DNA of 64,000 nt from Cryptomeria japonica (lineage: Eukaryota > Streptophyta > Pinopsida > Cupressales > Cupressaceae): assembly GCF_030272615.1 (NCBI RefSeq), contig NC_081405.1:650580920-650644919 (forward strand). Reading direction: 5' to 3'. Of the stretch, positions 1 through 11,401 are shown piece after piece. The position numbers and the translations under genes are program-made. The notes beneath the pieces are model-generated. The model made no database searches. It was not told the DNA's origin and saw nothing but the letters and a program-made list of their open reading frames with translations. How positions within the stretch are numbered: position 1 is the first letter of the stretch; each line of letters starts with the position of its first letter.

Positions 1-284
1 TGTCAATTTGGATCAATTAGTCATTGTTCCTCGTCAATTGGTGCATTTATCAATCAAATCATTCGTCAGCATTGGTCTTTTATCAAGTCAAAATCATGAT
101 CAAATCGATCCTTCAATCAGGACCTAATTGTCATCTTTGCATTTCTAATTCATCTTTTAGGGTTTCATGATTTTATTCATTTAACCCTGTTTGTCATTTC
201 CCCTCTAGGTTAAATAATTTATTTATTTATCCTAGGTCTTTGTGTCACAATTAAATGTTTAATTTAATTGGCTAACTAATTATT

Positions 285-434
285 CCTCTTTTTGTGAATT
301 AATTAATAAATGACAAATTATTAATTGATTTACCTAATTTCTCCTAATTCACTAATTTCCTAATTTTTCATCAATTTCTAAATTCCCTCTTTGTGAATTA
401 ATTAATAAATGAAAAATTATTAATTAATTCACTA
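285..434. repeat. Direct repeat of an AT-rich core of about 45 bp
   Basis: Two near-identical copies begin at about 285 and 386. Each starts with a CCTCTTT(TT)GTGAATTAATT type core and continues through AATAAATGA and ATTATTAATT. Short CTAATTTCC/CCTAATTT motifs fill the surrounding sequence to about 545, giving a low-complexity tract. This is seen directly; its origin is not clear. Confidence 0.6.
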
Positions 435-590
435 ATTTCCTAATTTTCCTCATTTACCTAATTTCACTAAATTCCTATTTTCCTCATATTTCTAATTTCC
501 TAATTCCTAATTTCCAATTTTCTAATTTTCCTAATTTCTAATTCAATTTCCTCCTATTTCTCTCCTAATTTCATGGGAATGACATTTCAA

Positions 591-722
591 TTTGTCATAA
601 TTTGTCATAATTGACAATCAATCAATTTTGACATAGAAATTTGTCATAATCTTGTCATAAATTATCAATCAATCAATTTTGCATAGAAAGTGCAAATTTG
701 TCATAAATTTGTCATAATTGAC
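591..722. repeat. TTTGTCATAA/CAATCAATCAATTTT repeat cluster
   Basis: The motif TTTGTCATAA and variants recur about seven times. A longer unit containing CAATCAATCAATTTTG followed by CATAGAAA occurs twice, at about 616 and 666. The cluster lies 60-200 bases upstream of the TATA-like box at 787, where LTR promoter repeats often sit; a promoter role is inference. Confidence 0.5.
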
Positions 723-786
723 ATTCTTGATTTGCAATTTCCATTTGAATATCTTCATGCTAATTTGATCATCTCTCCAATTTGTC

Positions 787-792
787 TATAAA
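787..792 (+). promoter_or_regulatory. TATA-box-like TATAAA
   Basis: TATAAA in the context TGTCTATAAATTGGATG, followed about 30 bases later by sequence that could be a transcript leader. The context resembles plant LTR promoters, but no partner LTR has been identified, so this is suggestive only. Confidence 0.3.
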
Positions 793-1154
793 TTGGATGA
801 TTTTCTTCAATCCCAGCTAATCACATTATCGAACGAATCACTTTTCAAATCGATTCCCGAATCAATCAAGCTTCGAGTACTCTTGAGCAATCATCTTGTC
901 TACTTGCTTTCATATCATGATCATGCACTAGTAGGTGAGATCCACAACAAAGCAATTTGAAGGAGAAAGAAGGACAATGGAGCCACATGAAGGAGACATT
1001 CAAGTCTGCATTTGGTTTGCTAGTTTCCAATCTTGAATTGATGTCTTGTTTTCATGTCTTTATTGGATGTAATTAGGATTGATCATTGCATTTGAGCTTT
1101 TGTGATTGAGCTATGGCTAATATTGATTTGCTTTGATGATTTCCACATTTCCTA

Positions 1155-2035
1155 GCTACAGAAGCCCAAAGAGTTAAACTGGCCAAGTCTAGGATGAGAG
1201 GAGTTGCTCTCAGATGGTGGAAATTTTTGCAAGATGAGAGGAAAAAAATGGGCAAAACACCCATCTCTTCTTGGAAAGGGATATTAGTCAAAATCAAATA
1301 AGTCTATCTCCCTGATGACTATAAAGTGTAGATTCATAGGAAGAGACAAAACCTAAGACAAAAAAACCTTTATGTAAGTGGCTATATGGAGGAATTTCAC
1401 AAACTTAGCCTTAGATCTCATGTGGTGGAAGAAGAAAGTCTCAAATTTGCTAGGTACCTAAATGGACTATGGTGGAACATCCAAGAGGAACTCAGTCTAA
1501 TGAGCCCAAAGACAGTTCATCAAAGCTATCAACTTGCCCTTAAAGTGGAATAAAAACTGAAAAGAAAACATGACTCAAGTAGTAATAGGGGCAGGGGTAG
1601 AGGAAAAGAAAATAGAGGCCATAGGGAAGGCTTTGGAGGAATAATTTTAGAGAAAAGAACACAAGGTGAGTCTAAACTCACTGAGTAGCAAGAAAGTGGC
1701 ACTGGTAAAGGAGGATTCAATAGAGGAAGGGGTTCAAATAGTGATTTTAGAGGAATGTCTAGTGGACAAGGTAGAGGTTCCTCATATTTTGCATCAATGA
1801 AGTGTTACCATTGCAACCAACTTGTTCATCCAGCATATAGGTGCCCAGAGAAGGGATCATCATCACAGAATAGTGAAAGGAGAGTGAACTATCTTCAAGA
1901 AGAGACTTCAAGCAGCAAGACTTTAGATGTTTCCTTAGAATCAAAGGTAGGTGACAACTTGATGATAAGAAGAAATTTGATAAAAGAACCTGTCAGAGAA
2001 GAGCCTAGCCAAAGGAGGTCATTATTTAGGATCAA
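1155..2035 (+). pseudogene. GypA gag fragment with CCHC zinc knuckle
   Basis: The reading frame from 1155 encodes the gag-domain pattern KLAKSRMRG-x-ALRWW, followed by a Gly/Arg-rich linker. A zinc knuckle follows at about 1801-1842 (CYHCNQLVHPAYRC, C-x2-C-x4-H-x4-C), although the usual Gly before the His is Val. Gag packages element RNA in cytoplasmic particles. In-frame stops occur near 1300, 1326, 1551 and 1687, and the N-terminal part expected before 1155 is absent. The frame is continuous with the protease downstream, so gag and pol were one polyprotein. Confidence 0.75.
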
Positions 2036-2402
2036 ATGCAAGATTATGAACAAAGTTTGCAAAGTGATCAGTGATTTAGGGTCAACAGACAACATTGTGT
2101 CAAAAGAGGTAGTGAGTAAGCTTAATTTGCAAAGGATACCTTACAACAACCCATATAGGGTCACTTGGTTGAACAAAGGCCAACATGTCCTAGTCAATGA
2201 GCAAGCATGGGTGGATTTTACCATTGGGAGGTATAAGGACAAAGTGTTATGTGATGTCCTACCCATGGATGCATGTCATCTTCTATTAGGAAGACCGTGG
2301 AAATTTGATAGACAAGATATTCATGATGGAGCCAAGAATGCATACTCATTCAAGAAAGATGGAGTCACATTCAAGATCCAATCTATCCTTGAGGAAGGTT
2401 AA
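2036..2402 (+). pseudogene. GypA aspartic protease (retropepsin-like)
   Basis: In frame with gag. The catalytic region reads VISDLGSTDNIVS, where family members have D-S-G-S/T, so the residue after the catalytic Asp is Leu instead of Ser. A hydrophobic segment ending in HLLLGRPWKFD follows, which is the typical flap-to-C-terminal pattern (LLLGRPW) of gypsy proteases. This enzyme normally cuts the Gag-Pol polyprotein. The frame ends with TAA at 2400-2402. Substitution near the active site plus the flanking stops indicate loss of function. Confidence 0.8.
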
Positions 2403-3460
2403 AAGAGGGCAACAGGTCCTAATGTTCTTTTGGTGAGTGAAAAATAGTTCTTGAAGACACTTGACGAAGGTGAAGGTATAGGGTTTGCATTAGTAATGAA
2501 GCCTAAAGAGGAAGACAAGAAAGAGTAGCCAGATTTGCTAATAGAGGTTCAAGACCTATTGAAGAAGTTCAAGGGAATAGTGAGTGATGGACAGCCAGCC
2601 ACCTTACCTCCTAAAAGAACCATAAGCCATCAAATAGAATTTATTCCTGAAGCATCCTCAGCTAACAAGGCAGCTTACAAGATGAATCCCCAACAAAATG
2701 TTGAGATTTCCAAGCAAATCCAAGAGCTTTTAGACCAAGGCCTAATTAGGAAAAGCATTAGCCCTTGTGTTGTACCTATCATTCTAGCCCCAAATAAAGG
2801 TGGTACTTGGAGATTGTACACTGACTCTAGAGCTATAAAAAGGATCACCATCAGATATAGGTTTCCAATTCCTAGAATATAGGACCTAATGGATTGTTTA
2901 GGGAAATCAAAATACTTTACCAAGATTGACCTTAAAAGTGGATACCACCAAATTAGGATTAAGGAGGGTGATGAATGGAAAACTGCATTCAAGATAATAG
3001 AGGGTCTTTATGAATGGCTTGTAATGCCATTTGGCTTATCCAATGCTCCAAGAACCTTCATGAGACTCATGAATGAGGTGATTAAGGACTTCATAGGTAA
3101 ATTTGTGGTGGTATACTTAGATGATATTCTCATTTTAAGTAAGAATAGGGCAAATCATATTAATCATTTGCAAAATGTGCTACAAAGATTGTATGAAGAG
3201 AAGCTAACCATGAACTTGGACAAGTGTGAATTTTTTAATTAGGAGCTGGTTTACCTTGGGTTGTGTTGTCTCAAGGAAACCTCAAGATGGATCCTAGCAA
3301 GGCTGAAGCCATAGTAAATTGGCCTACTCCTAAGTCAGTAATAGGGGTGAGAAGCTTCCATGGACTAGCTCAATATTATAGGAAGCTCATTAGGCAATTC
3401 AGTGCTATATGTGCACCAATGTTGGACACCATTAGAGGTGGAATGAAGGCAAGGTTTTAG
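2403..3460 (+). pseudogene. GypA reverse transcriptase
   Basis: Recognisable RT blocks appear in order: a palm entry segment near 2680, NKGGTWRLYTDSRAI near 2791-2835, KSGYHQIRI near 2935, [11 protein letters not shown] near 3031-3063, and the catalytic YLDD box at 3114-3125. The thumb/connection motif DPSKAEAIVNWP follows at 3290. TAG stops interrupt at 2880-2882 and 3240-3242, where relatives carry Gln, and at 3458-3460 (expected FQW). A frameshift lies between 3243 and 3262. The YLDD catalytic aspartates themselves are intact. Confidence 0.9.
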
Positions 3461-3978
3461 TGGAATGAAAAAGAAAACAGAGGATTTGAAACCTTGAAAG
3501 AGGAGATAGCTACTCAACCGGTGTTAGTGTTGCCTATTTTTGAGAAGCTCCTCACAATGGAATGTGATGCAAGAAATGTTGCAGTAGGTGTTGTCCTAAG
3601 CCAAGAAGAAATACCAGTAGCTTTCCATAGTGAGAAGCTAAGTGATGCAAAGAGGAAAGACTCCTCTATTGACTTGGAATTATATGCTTTAGTGCAGGCT
3701 TTGAGGAAGTGGAGACACTATCTCCTTCCTAAGAAATTTATAGTCTATAAGGACAACCAAGCCTTGAGATTTCTAAACTCAGTCACAAACACATGAAGTG
3801 GGTGGAGTATATGAAATCCTACACATTCACAATCAAGTACAAAAAAGGTCAATTAAACTGGGTTGCTGATGCATTGAGCAGAAGACTTTTGGCAGTCCAA
3901 GAAATTCAATTAAGGAGGATAGGTGTTGACACTTTTAGAGACCTATACCCAGATGATGAAGACTTCTCGAATGCTTAA
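3461..3978 (+). pseudogene. GypA RNase H
   Basis: The segment MECDARNVAVGVVLSQE from about 3560 contains the first catalytic Asp of gypsy RNase H. ELYALVQALRKWRHYL (about 3680) and VYKDNQALRFL (about 3755) contain the catalytic Glu and second Asp. A frameshift near 3790 precedes KWVEYM and KKGQLNWVADALSR, the canonical end of the domain before integrase. RNase H removes RNA from the RNA:DNA hybrid during reverse transcription. Confidence 0.88.
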
Positions 3979-4071
3979 AAGGTGTGTAAATAGTATCAAA
4001 ATCATTTACATAGTGATCATTCAGATTTTACCTTGCAAGATGGGTTATTGTTTAGATGAGGACAACTTTGT

Positions 4072-4484
4072 GTGCCTAGAGGGTCAATGAGAGAAAATAT
4101 CATACAAGAGAAGCATAATGGAAGCCTTAGTGGTCATTTTGGAGTCAACAAGACTCAAGAGTTGGTTCAGAGGTATTACTATTGGCCTAGGATGAATCAA
4201 GATGTGAAAAAGTATGTGGAGACTTGTATTGTTTGTAAAAAGGCCAAGGGTACTTCTTCAAATGTCAGTTTATACCGACCTCTTCCCATATCAAATAGAC
4301 CTTGGGAATTTATTAGTATGGACTTTGTAGTAGGTTTACCAAGGACAAAGTAGGGATTTGACAGCATTTATGTCATAGTGGATAGGTGTAGTAAGATGGC
4401 CCACTTTGTACCTTGCAATACTACTCATGATGCATGCCAAATAGCTCATTTTTTCTTCAAGGAAGTGATAAGGATACATGGTTT
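4072..4484 (+). pseudogene. GypA integrase, N-terminal half
   Basis: The zinc-binding HHCC region includes HFGVNKTQELVQRYYYWP and CIVCKKAKG (about 4135-4250). The DDE core begins with RPWEFISMDFVVGLP (first catalytic Asp, about 4320), then an in-frame TAG at 4351-4353 (expected Gln), then [12 protein letters not shown]. The frame ends at 4484, where the NA1 LTR starts. GGTTT at 4480-4484 is the left target-site duplication. A TGA at about 4057 stands where relatives have Arg or Lys. Confidence 0.9.
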
Positions 4485-5685
4485 TGTTAGGCCCAATATG
4501 GAAAGCTAATGTACTAAGAGGGGAGGGGTGAATCAATACTTCAAATCCTTTTATCAACAATATCTTTACTATTATGCATAAACCAAAAATTGATGTAACA
4601 TAACATAAAGCTAAAACAAATAAGTAACAATCATACATGATTCACTCCATAACACATATATTTTGGTTACATAGAAACTCTTGGTTAGAGAGAAAAACTA
4701 CGGTGGGGATGGCACCCACAACTTCACTATTGCAATAATAAAGAGTGCTCGGTTAGAGCTACATATTTAGCTATTTCTGATAGCTTACCCTGTTAGGAGT
4801 AACAAGATCTGTTAGATCTACCTTGCTAAAGGATTTTACAACACTTTATATAAATGCTACACCTGGTTAGAGGCTTTACAATTTATAGACTTGATTAGAG
4901 TCTTTTACCCTATTAAAGGTTTCTCTTACAACTTCAAAATATTACAATAAGATTTTACAAATATCTGCAACTTTACATCTGAAATGTTGTAGCAGATTCT
5001 ATGTGCTCAAAATAAGATTACCTTGCCTATAGCATACCTCGGTAACTCATAAAGTAACTCGGTAAACCCTTTTGTTTACTCTGTTCTTTGACTATTCTCT
5101 GATAACCTTCTCGATGACCTCTGTGTCTCTGTAATAGTCATAATACTCTATGATTTCTCATGTATCACATAAGTCTTGCTTCATATGCATATGCACACAC
5201 ATTTCTGTCATTCACATATATGTCTAACCCTAAATTCATGTTGTATAAATAGATTTCTTATGTGGATGATTTGATTCATTGCTTCGATCTTACAAACATG
5301 ATTTCTCGAATAAATAACCATGCAAAATATTTCATTGGTTAGATGGCCTCAAAATTATACAAAATCTATATGTGCAATTTCCAATGCGATAACGGTTCTA
5401 TGTGCCTCGATCTTGTAACATGTTTTCATATGTGTGTCCAGGTTCAATGAATCTGGTAACACGTTTCACTCGGTGTATATCAACTCGGTGTATTATCTTT
5501 ACTGCTCGGTAGACATGAAATAACACTCGGTAGACAACTCAGTGTATACTGGGCTTTGTGACTATTTTCCTTCTGTAACCGACTAGACTGTTCATACCGA
5601 CTAAATATTTCGGTACTAGTAACCAACTAGAGTATATAGAATGACTTTGGATATAAAACTAATGGCAATTTGATAAGTAGTAACA
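4485..5685 (-). repeat. NA1 3' LTR
   Basis: 1,201 bp, pairing with 11402-12566. By eye about 19 substitutions occur in the first 510 aligned bases, mostly transitions. This copy has two extra segments (about 15 and 21 bp) within CTCGGT-rich repeats near 5475-5545. The subterminal G-rich block with TGAATCA lies at 4512-4536. Confidence 0.93.
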
Positions 5686-6072
5686 ATCTCCCCTTTTGAC
5701 ATTAGTTGAGATGTTTGACAAAACTACTTTCAAAGTCATTACTCAAAAATTTGTATACTTTACAAAATTTGACTAAACATACAGTATATACATTAGTCAA
5801 TGAAATAGTATGATCAAATATACTCCCCTTATCAATATGTTGTACAAAACTTCTGATTATGTGTGCTCGGTGATCAATACTCTGTAATCGTTGTTCTTTC
5901 CTCTATTCACTGCTCAATTCACTGCTCTTGGATACTCTGCTTATTCTGCTCATTCTACTTGATATACTCCCCCTGTATACTACACTCTGATTGTTTGATA
6001 CTTTGAATACTATACACTCCCCCTATGTACTTTGATGCTATATATACTTTGATGATATACTCCCCCTTTTTG
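5686..6072 (-). other. NA1 3' untranslated region with purine-tract array
   Basis: No ORF of interest. On the minus strand there are at least five (A)GGGGAG-type purine tracts, at about 5688, 5822, 5966, 6018 and 6060. The one at 5688-5698 adjoins the 3' LTR and is the likely polypurine tract that primes plus-strand synthesis. The others are spaced about 40-145 bases apart and may be duplicates or spare tracts. Confidence 0.7.
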
Positions 6073-6086
6073 ACAAACATCAAAAT

Positions 6087-9000
6087 TTAGTTACCATTTG
6101 GAGATGGCAACTGATCAAAAATGGATTTGTACTTTGTCTTGGCTTTGGTGAGAGAGAGTGCATCCTTTACACTATCCATTAAAGAATTATGTGCATTACT
6201 ATCAGCCAATAATGAAATTAAGCCATCTAAAGTGCTTCCCTCTTGTGTAGTAGAGAGGTAAGTGGCTCGATTTAGTTGTTCTTGAACGGATGAAAGATGA
6301 GGAAGAAATAATGTTTGAAGTGTCATTATGTTCATCTTGATCTTGTGTTCTTTATTTCTCAGTTCCAATTGTTGAGCCATGAGCTGTTGTAGCTTAGTAT
6401 AAAAATTCTAAACTGAATTGGGCTCGGGGGTCAACTTATTTGAGAGATCGGTGATCTCTTTCTCAATTGCTTCTGTTTTATTCTTAATGTCCTTAAGGAA
6501 TAAAGAAAATGTGTAGTTTCTGAAATAATGAAAGAATGTTCTTGAGTTGAGGGGACAACTCAGCAATAAATTTGACAAGTTTTACCTTGCCAACAGCAAT
6601 GGATTTTTGTACTTCCTTAATCATTTTAGTAGTTAGCTCCTTGTCTTTTACCTTTCTCAATTATTCAGATGCATCTACTCCAGATGTCTCAATCTGATTT
6701 AGGAGTTCATCCAATTGAATATGGATGGCTGCATCAGTTGATACTATAGCTGAAGGTAGCATATCTGATAGTAAGGTCTTTACCTTCTGAAGTACTTTAT
6801 TCTTCTTTTGTATGGCCAGTTGCTTCTCCTGTTCGGCCTTTGCTTTGCACAGTTCACCGAATTCAGTGAGTGCTTGCCCTTTCAATTTGGAGATGTCTAC
6901 ATTGGGCAACACTATCGGTTTTGATAAATCAATTTTGAAACTATGCTTTTTCAACTTCTTTTCTTTACCTTTCACCGGGTGAACCACTACAATAGCTTGA
7001 TAGGCTTGAGGACCCTCAGTAGGTTTCTTGGTAGAGACAACACTTTGGTCGGTTTCTTTAGCCTCGGTAGTGTCCTTTGGTGTCTCGGTGCTTGGTGTCT
7101 CAGCTATAACATTTTCTATGCTAGAAGGTGCTTGAGAGGTTTGTTCTTGTGAAATACCTTCTATTGTAGACATTTGACATTCGGTGCCTTCACCTGTATC
7201 CGGAGGAGCTTCGGTTGTAGCAGGTTGATTGATCGGTGGGTAAGGCTAAACTTGTTCCAAAATAGATTCACTGGAGACAAGTTTTGCATAAGCATTGCCT
7301 TCTCTCATTTCTTGTTCAGGTGCCTCTGCATCCATGATATCTTCATCTATTTGAATGGTGTCAGCAAGGTCTTGCTCGGTGACATCAGGCTCTTGGTCGG
7401 TGACATCGACTATTTCCACTGTAGATTGTTCACCAGCATTCTTTCTTCAAAAGATGTCCTTCCATTTCTCTTTTGTTTCCTTCTCCACTTCTATATACAG
7501 GCCATTCATCAATTTCAAGGCCTTTTGTTTTACTGTAAATTGTGTTTGGTTGTTTGTCAGATGTTCTTTTATTTCATCAACTGACATATCAGGAAAGAGA
7601 TGCACCAGACTTCTTTCTCTGATTTGTTTCTCCGAGTCTAGGGCATATTGTCATCTAGTTTCAATATGTGCATATAATTCCTTAGGAATAGAATTACATA
7701 CTTCTAATGGGACCACTTAGAATTTTAGAAGTGTGCAAATGACAGCTTCTTCAATTTGCCTCTTTTCATCAGCAGATCTGGATTCATATTTGACAAATCT
7801 GAATCCACCAAATCCACCATATTCCTTCAAATTATTACAAAAAATTTCTACACTATGTACATCTACCTTCTTGCTTTTCACAATCTCAAATTTATTTGCA
7901 TCTTCAGATTCGGTATCACTTGACTCTTTTGGCAAAATGAGTCTCCGAGTAGATTTCTTGTAAGTTCTAGTTACCTTAGGAATGGCAACAGTCTTTTGTT
8001 TCTTACTTGGTGATGCAGTAGATGCCCTTGTGTTAGGTCTCTTTGTTGGAGGGGTCGGTAGGGCCATTGAAGTGTCATGTTTCTTTCTCTTCAACACTTT
8101 TCCCTTAGGCAATTGAGTGCTAAGTGTTATGGCTACTTCTTGGGCTTCTATCTCCTCTTCGGTGATGGCTAGAACTCCTTTGACAGGTGTGGAGGAAGAC
8201 TCTTCTCATAAATTCTCAGATAATGCCTTAATCATCTTTGATGCCTTCCTTGTAGCTTTGGGTACTACAATGCTCATTTTTACTTTTTCCTTCACCTCTT
8301 CATAGGTTCCATACCTCAACTCGGTAGCATGCCTTGGTAGTGTCAGAAATGCATCGATTTGTTGTTGTGTGATATCAAAATCAATCTCGTAACCCATAGG
8401 TGCCAAAGATTGAATCCTCGGTTCCATAGCATTCACATAACAGTAATCAGTGTCGACTTCAAAACATATTTCATCTTTGTATTTTTCTACTAGTTGGGGT
8501 GGAATCCGGTACCTATTATGCATTTTCTCTTGGAACTTGCTGAAGTAATCATCCATTATATCATTAAAGTTATCACCTAACTTCTTGATGAAGTCATTGA
8601 TCTGATGGGTGATTGGTCGATGTAGTTCCCAAACAACTTTACCGACTGTTGGAAAAAACTTCTCAAAGTAGAAAAACATACATACAAGTAGTTATCCAAA
8701 TTTTAGAGTATTTGTCGAGTTGTTCTTCTTCGGCTTCCTGATTGTGTTCAAATTTTCAAACAAGTTCTTCAACAATACTTCACACAAGTCAATTTTCATG
8801 CCTTTTCTTAACAATTTTGTATGCTAAGTCCACTGCTGCACAAGGTACACTGTTTTCCCTTGCCGATTGGAAGAAATAGTAACCAATTACTCTAATGGAA
8901 AATTTGAGTTCAGGATCAGTGACATTGTTCAACTTCAGACCTCTGCAATCAGATTCTACTCTAGTCAAACTGATCAATTCCTTCTGTGATATCATTTTCT

Positions 9001-9437
9001 ATGCTCGGGCATGATCATAGATAGGATAACCGGTGATCAAATGAATGATTTCTTTAGTGATCTTAAATGGTTGCTCTTGTAGCCACATGAAATCATCATG
9101 CACTCGACTTAGTACAAACTTGACCCACTGGGGTTTGAACACACGAGGATAGGTTAGGGCTTCAGTCAATCCCTTGATTTTGATATGCTCATACTTGCTA
9201 TCCATTATATCATCTGTGCACAATTCATCATATGCATCTTTGATCTCAACATGACCGAGTTCTTCACACGGCATTTTGTGAAGAATCTCACATCTTCGAC
9301 TAACAAGACTCGATACGGGATGAGTGAAAAGGCAATTTTGTAATCCGGTTCAGATGCAATTTTGGGAGTCAAAGAGTATTTTAGTGAGGGCTTCTCTACA
9401 TTCTTGCAACAATGGGGTCTTGGATCTTAGGTGCCAT
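6087..9437 (-). pseudogene. NA1 ORF2: conserved large protein of unknown function
   Basis: An ATG at 9437 begins MAPK. After a frameshift come DYKIAFS and VLLVEDVR (9286-9310). After another shift come SRVHDDFMWLQ and ITKEIIHLITGYP (about 9130-9010), IGYYFFQSARENSVPC (about 8870), a segment starting FGYEI-type at about 8390, and a Lys/Arg-rich stretch with KRKKHD, KKQK and KKSTRR (8090-7940, NLS-like). A Thr/Glu-rich linker and helical tails extend to 6087. The same blocks occur in NA2 and NA3. No protease, RT, RNase H or DDE motif was seen. Function unknown; candidates are a structural or chromatin-targeting protein, or a distant relative of plant transposon-associated domains. Stops include TAG at 8999-9001 (expected Gln). 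Confidence 0.7.
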
Positions 9438-10099
9438 TTTGATTTCAGATAAAAATTGACACAGGAACCTTAGGGTTTGAGAACTTAACAAACAGCAGAC
9501 GCTTCACACTCAGCAGATAATAACAACTTAATGAGTTCAGTAAACCAACTTAGCAATGCGATGAGATTTGATTTAAATACCTTAGATTTTTCTTTGAAGA
9601 TGGTTTGATCACCTTGATTCGCTCTGCTCTGCTTCTCGAAAACTTGGTGAATAAAAATGACCGCGAAAAACCTTTAAGTACTCAAAAATACCTTATCGGG
9701 CTCTGTGCAAGTTAGGTCAAAGACATTAACTGCACTCGGTTCTACTTAACTTTCTTTCCATTTTTGTGCTTTAACCGAGTAACCAAATTTCCTTCATATA
9801 CCAACTTGACAGGCTTCCTGAATTCACCGACTTGACAGATTTCCTATAAAGTGCTCCAAAAGACTTTGATAGAATTTCAAACTTACTACTACATCTTACT
9901 ATGCAGATTTTGAATTTAGTACATACTAAAATAGGAATTGTTTAAGATTTAACCTTGTGAGAATGCAATCCCTTCATACCTTTACCAATTAATTTGGAGT
10001 GGGAGCACCTAACTCGGCAAGTAAGGTGCTTTCTTTATTTGACACAATTTCCTTCTTTCTCCAAATCATCTTTTATTTCTCTTTTATTTCCTCAGTGTC

Positions 10100-11339
10100 T
10101 TCTCTAGGTTGATCTCTGCAATCTCCAGCCAAGTGTTCAACTTTGTGACAATAAACATGCCATACTAGGATTTCTCCATGATCTTCAGTTGTTCATTCCA
10201 AACCTTATAAAGCAGTTGGCACTTATATGTCCATATCTTCCACAACATTCACACCATATCCTTGTATTGTAATCCCATGGTACTACAAAATATTGTCAAT
10301 AAGGATCTGTGTGAGTTCGGTAACCTTTAGTATTTGCTCGGTGTGCAGACCACATGTGGTTCCTTTGCTTAAACCAACACTTCTTGGTACTATGTCCATA
10401 TCTATTGCAGTTTTTACAAAACCCTTTGAATTTTGCCTTCTGATAATTGTTAACAGACTTTGTCCTACATTGATTAGATGTGTGACCATATTTATTGCAA
10501 TTGTAACAATAACCATTGGTCTTAGTGGCATTTGGTTGCTTACCTTTTCTGATTTGACACATGTTGGCAGTATGACCTTGATCTCCATAGTAGTTACAAA
10601 TAGGCTTCTTCCTTTTGATGTTATTCCTTTTTCCAACTTGTTTTGATGATTCTCCTTTCTCGGTATTGTAGATTCCCTTCTCGGTAGAGTCTTTTCCTTT
10701 GTAACTGAATCCTCCTTCTTTGTAGGGTCATCTCATGTTTAGTTGCTCATCCAACATCTTTGATGCTTCATAACTCTTCTTCAGTGTTTCCTTGGATTTC
10801 TTCTTTGTTTCAAGTTCATTGCTCAACCTTGATACTTCAAGTTTCAATGCTTGATTCTCATCATCTTTCAGATTTTCTTCATGATGTGCATAACCTAGTT
10901 GATCTGTCATATTTTGTTGAATCCCAGTCAACCTTATGATTTCACCACCCTTATCAGATACGAAAGCTTCAAGTTGTTGTTTCTCTCTTTCTAGATCTCT
11001 TACTTTGTCCTCGGTTGTCCTCAATGCATCAAGATTTTCAGTCATCTATGTACTGAAATGTTCATGTTCTTTTTTCATTGCTTTTAGTTGATCAGCCAGT
11101 GCTTTGTTCTTTTCTTTCAATTGTCCAATCATTTCTTCAGTCTCTTCAGACGTACTGTTCTCAGATGATGTCTCAATTTGTCCCACTAACTCTTGAGACT
11201 CCTGCAAATCATCAGATAATCTTCTTCTCACTTTCAAAGATTTTTGCATTTGCCTTTGCATGTCTGCAATCACTTAATTAGCATGATCCAATTCTTCTTG
11301 CAGATACACAATCCTCCGAGATTGTTTGTAACCTTCCAT
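10100..11339 (-). pseudogene. NA1 ORF1: coiled coil plus four CCHC knuckles (gag-like)
   Basis: The ATG at 11339-11337 opens a frame beginning MEGYKQ, just after the primer site. About 200 residues of heptad-rich Glu/Lys/Leu sequence predict a coiled coil. Four zinc knuckles follow: a degraded one (CNYYGDQGHTANMC, second Cys to Tyr), CYNCNKYGHTSNQC, CKNCNRYGHSTKKC (10560-10370) and CECCGRYGHISANC near 10200. The layout suits an RNA-binding, self-associating structural protein. Known copia gag domains (UBN2-like) are not evident. In-frame stops occur at about 11275 (TAA), 11046-11048 (TAG) and near 10728. NA3 ORF1 has the same order of parts. Confidence 0.75.
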
Positions 11340-11387
11340 TGATAAGATCTTTCTCTTTAGGCAGTTAAACCCTTTTCAAAGATTCAA

Positions 11388-11399
11388 GCTCTGATACCA
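11388..11399 (-). other. NA1 primer-binding site (initiator tRNA-Met type)
   Basis: On the minus strand the sequence is TGGTATCAGAGC, the standard plant retrotransposon site complementary to the 3' end of initiator tRNA-Met. It lies 2 bases inside the 5' LTR, at the expected position, and fixes the element's direction. Confidence 0.9.
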
Positions 11400-11401
11400 A
11401 T

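Larger units (their letters stand above)
1..1154. other. AT-rich non-coding flank, possibly LTR-derived
   Basis: No ORF of interest is visible. The stretch is AT-rich with several direct repeats (listed separately) and a TATA-like box near 787, followed by a transcript-leader-like segment. The recognisable gag reading frame begins abruptly at about 1155, so this may be the end of an LTR or leader of the following gypsy element, or unrelated DNA joined to a truncated gag. No tRNA-complementary primer site was found between here and the gag. Confidence 0.4.

Noticed and set aside
7174-7584. Plus-strand ORF of 136 codons
   Set aside because: It is the antisense shadow of NA1 ORF2 on the minus strand, where conserved coding blocks are found.
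6087-9437. NA ORF2 as an envelope-like protein
   Set aside because: No signal peptide or convincing transmembrane segment was seen; the Lys-rich stretch points to a nuclear or nucleic-acid role instead.
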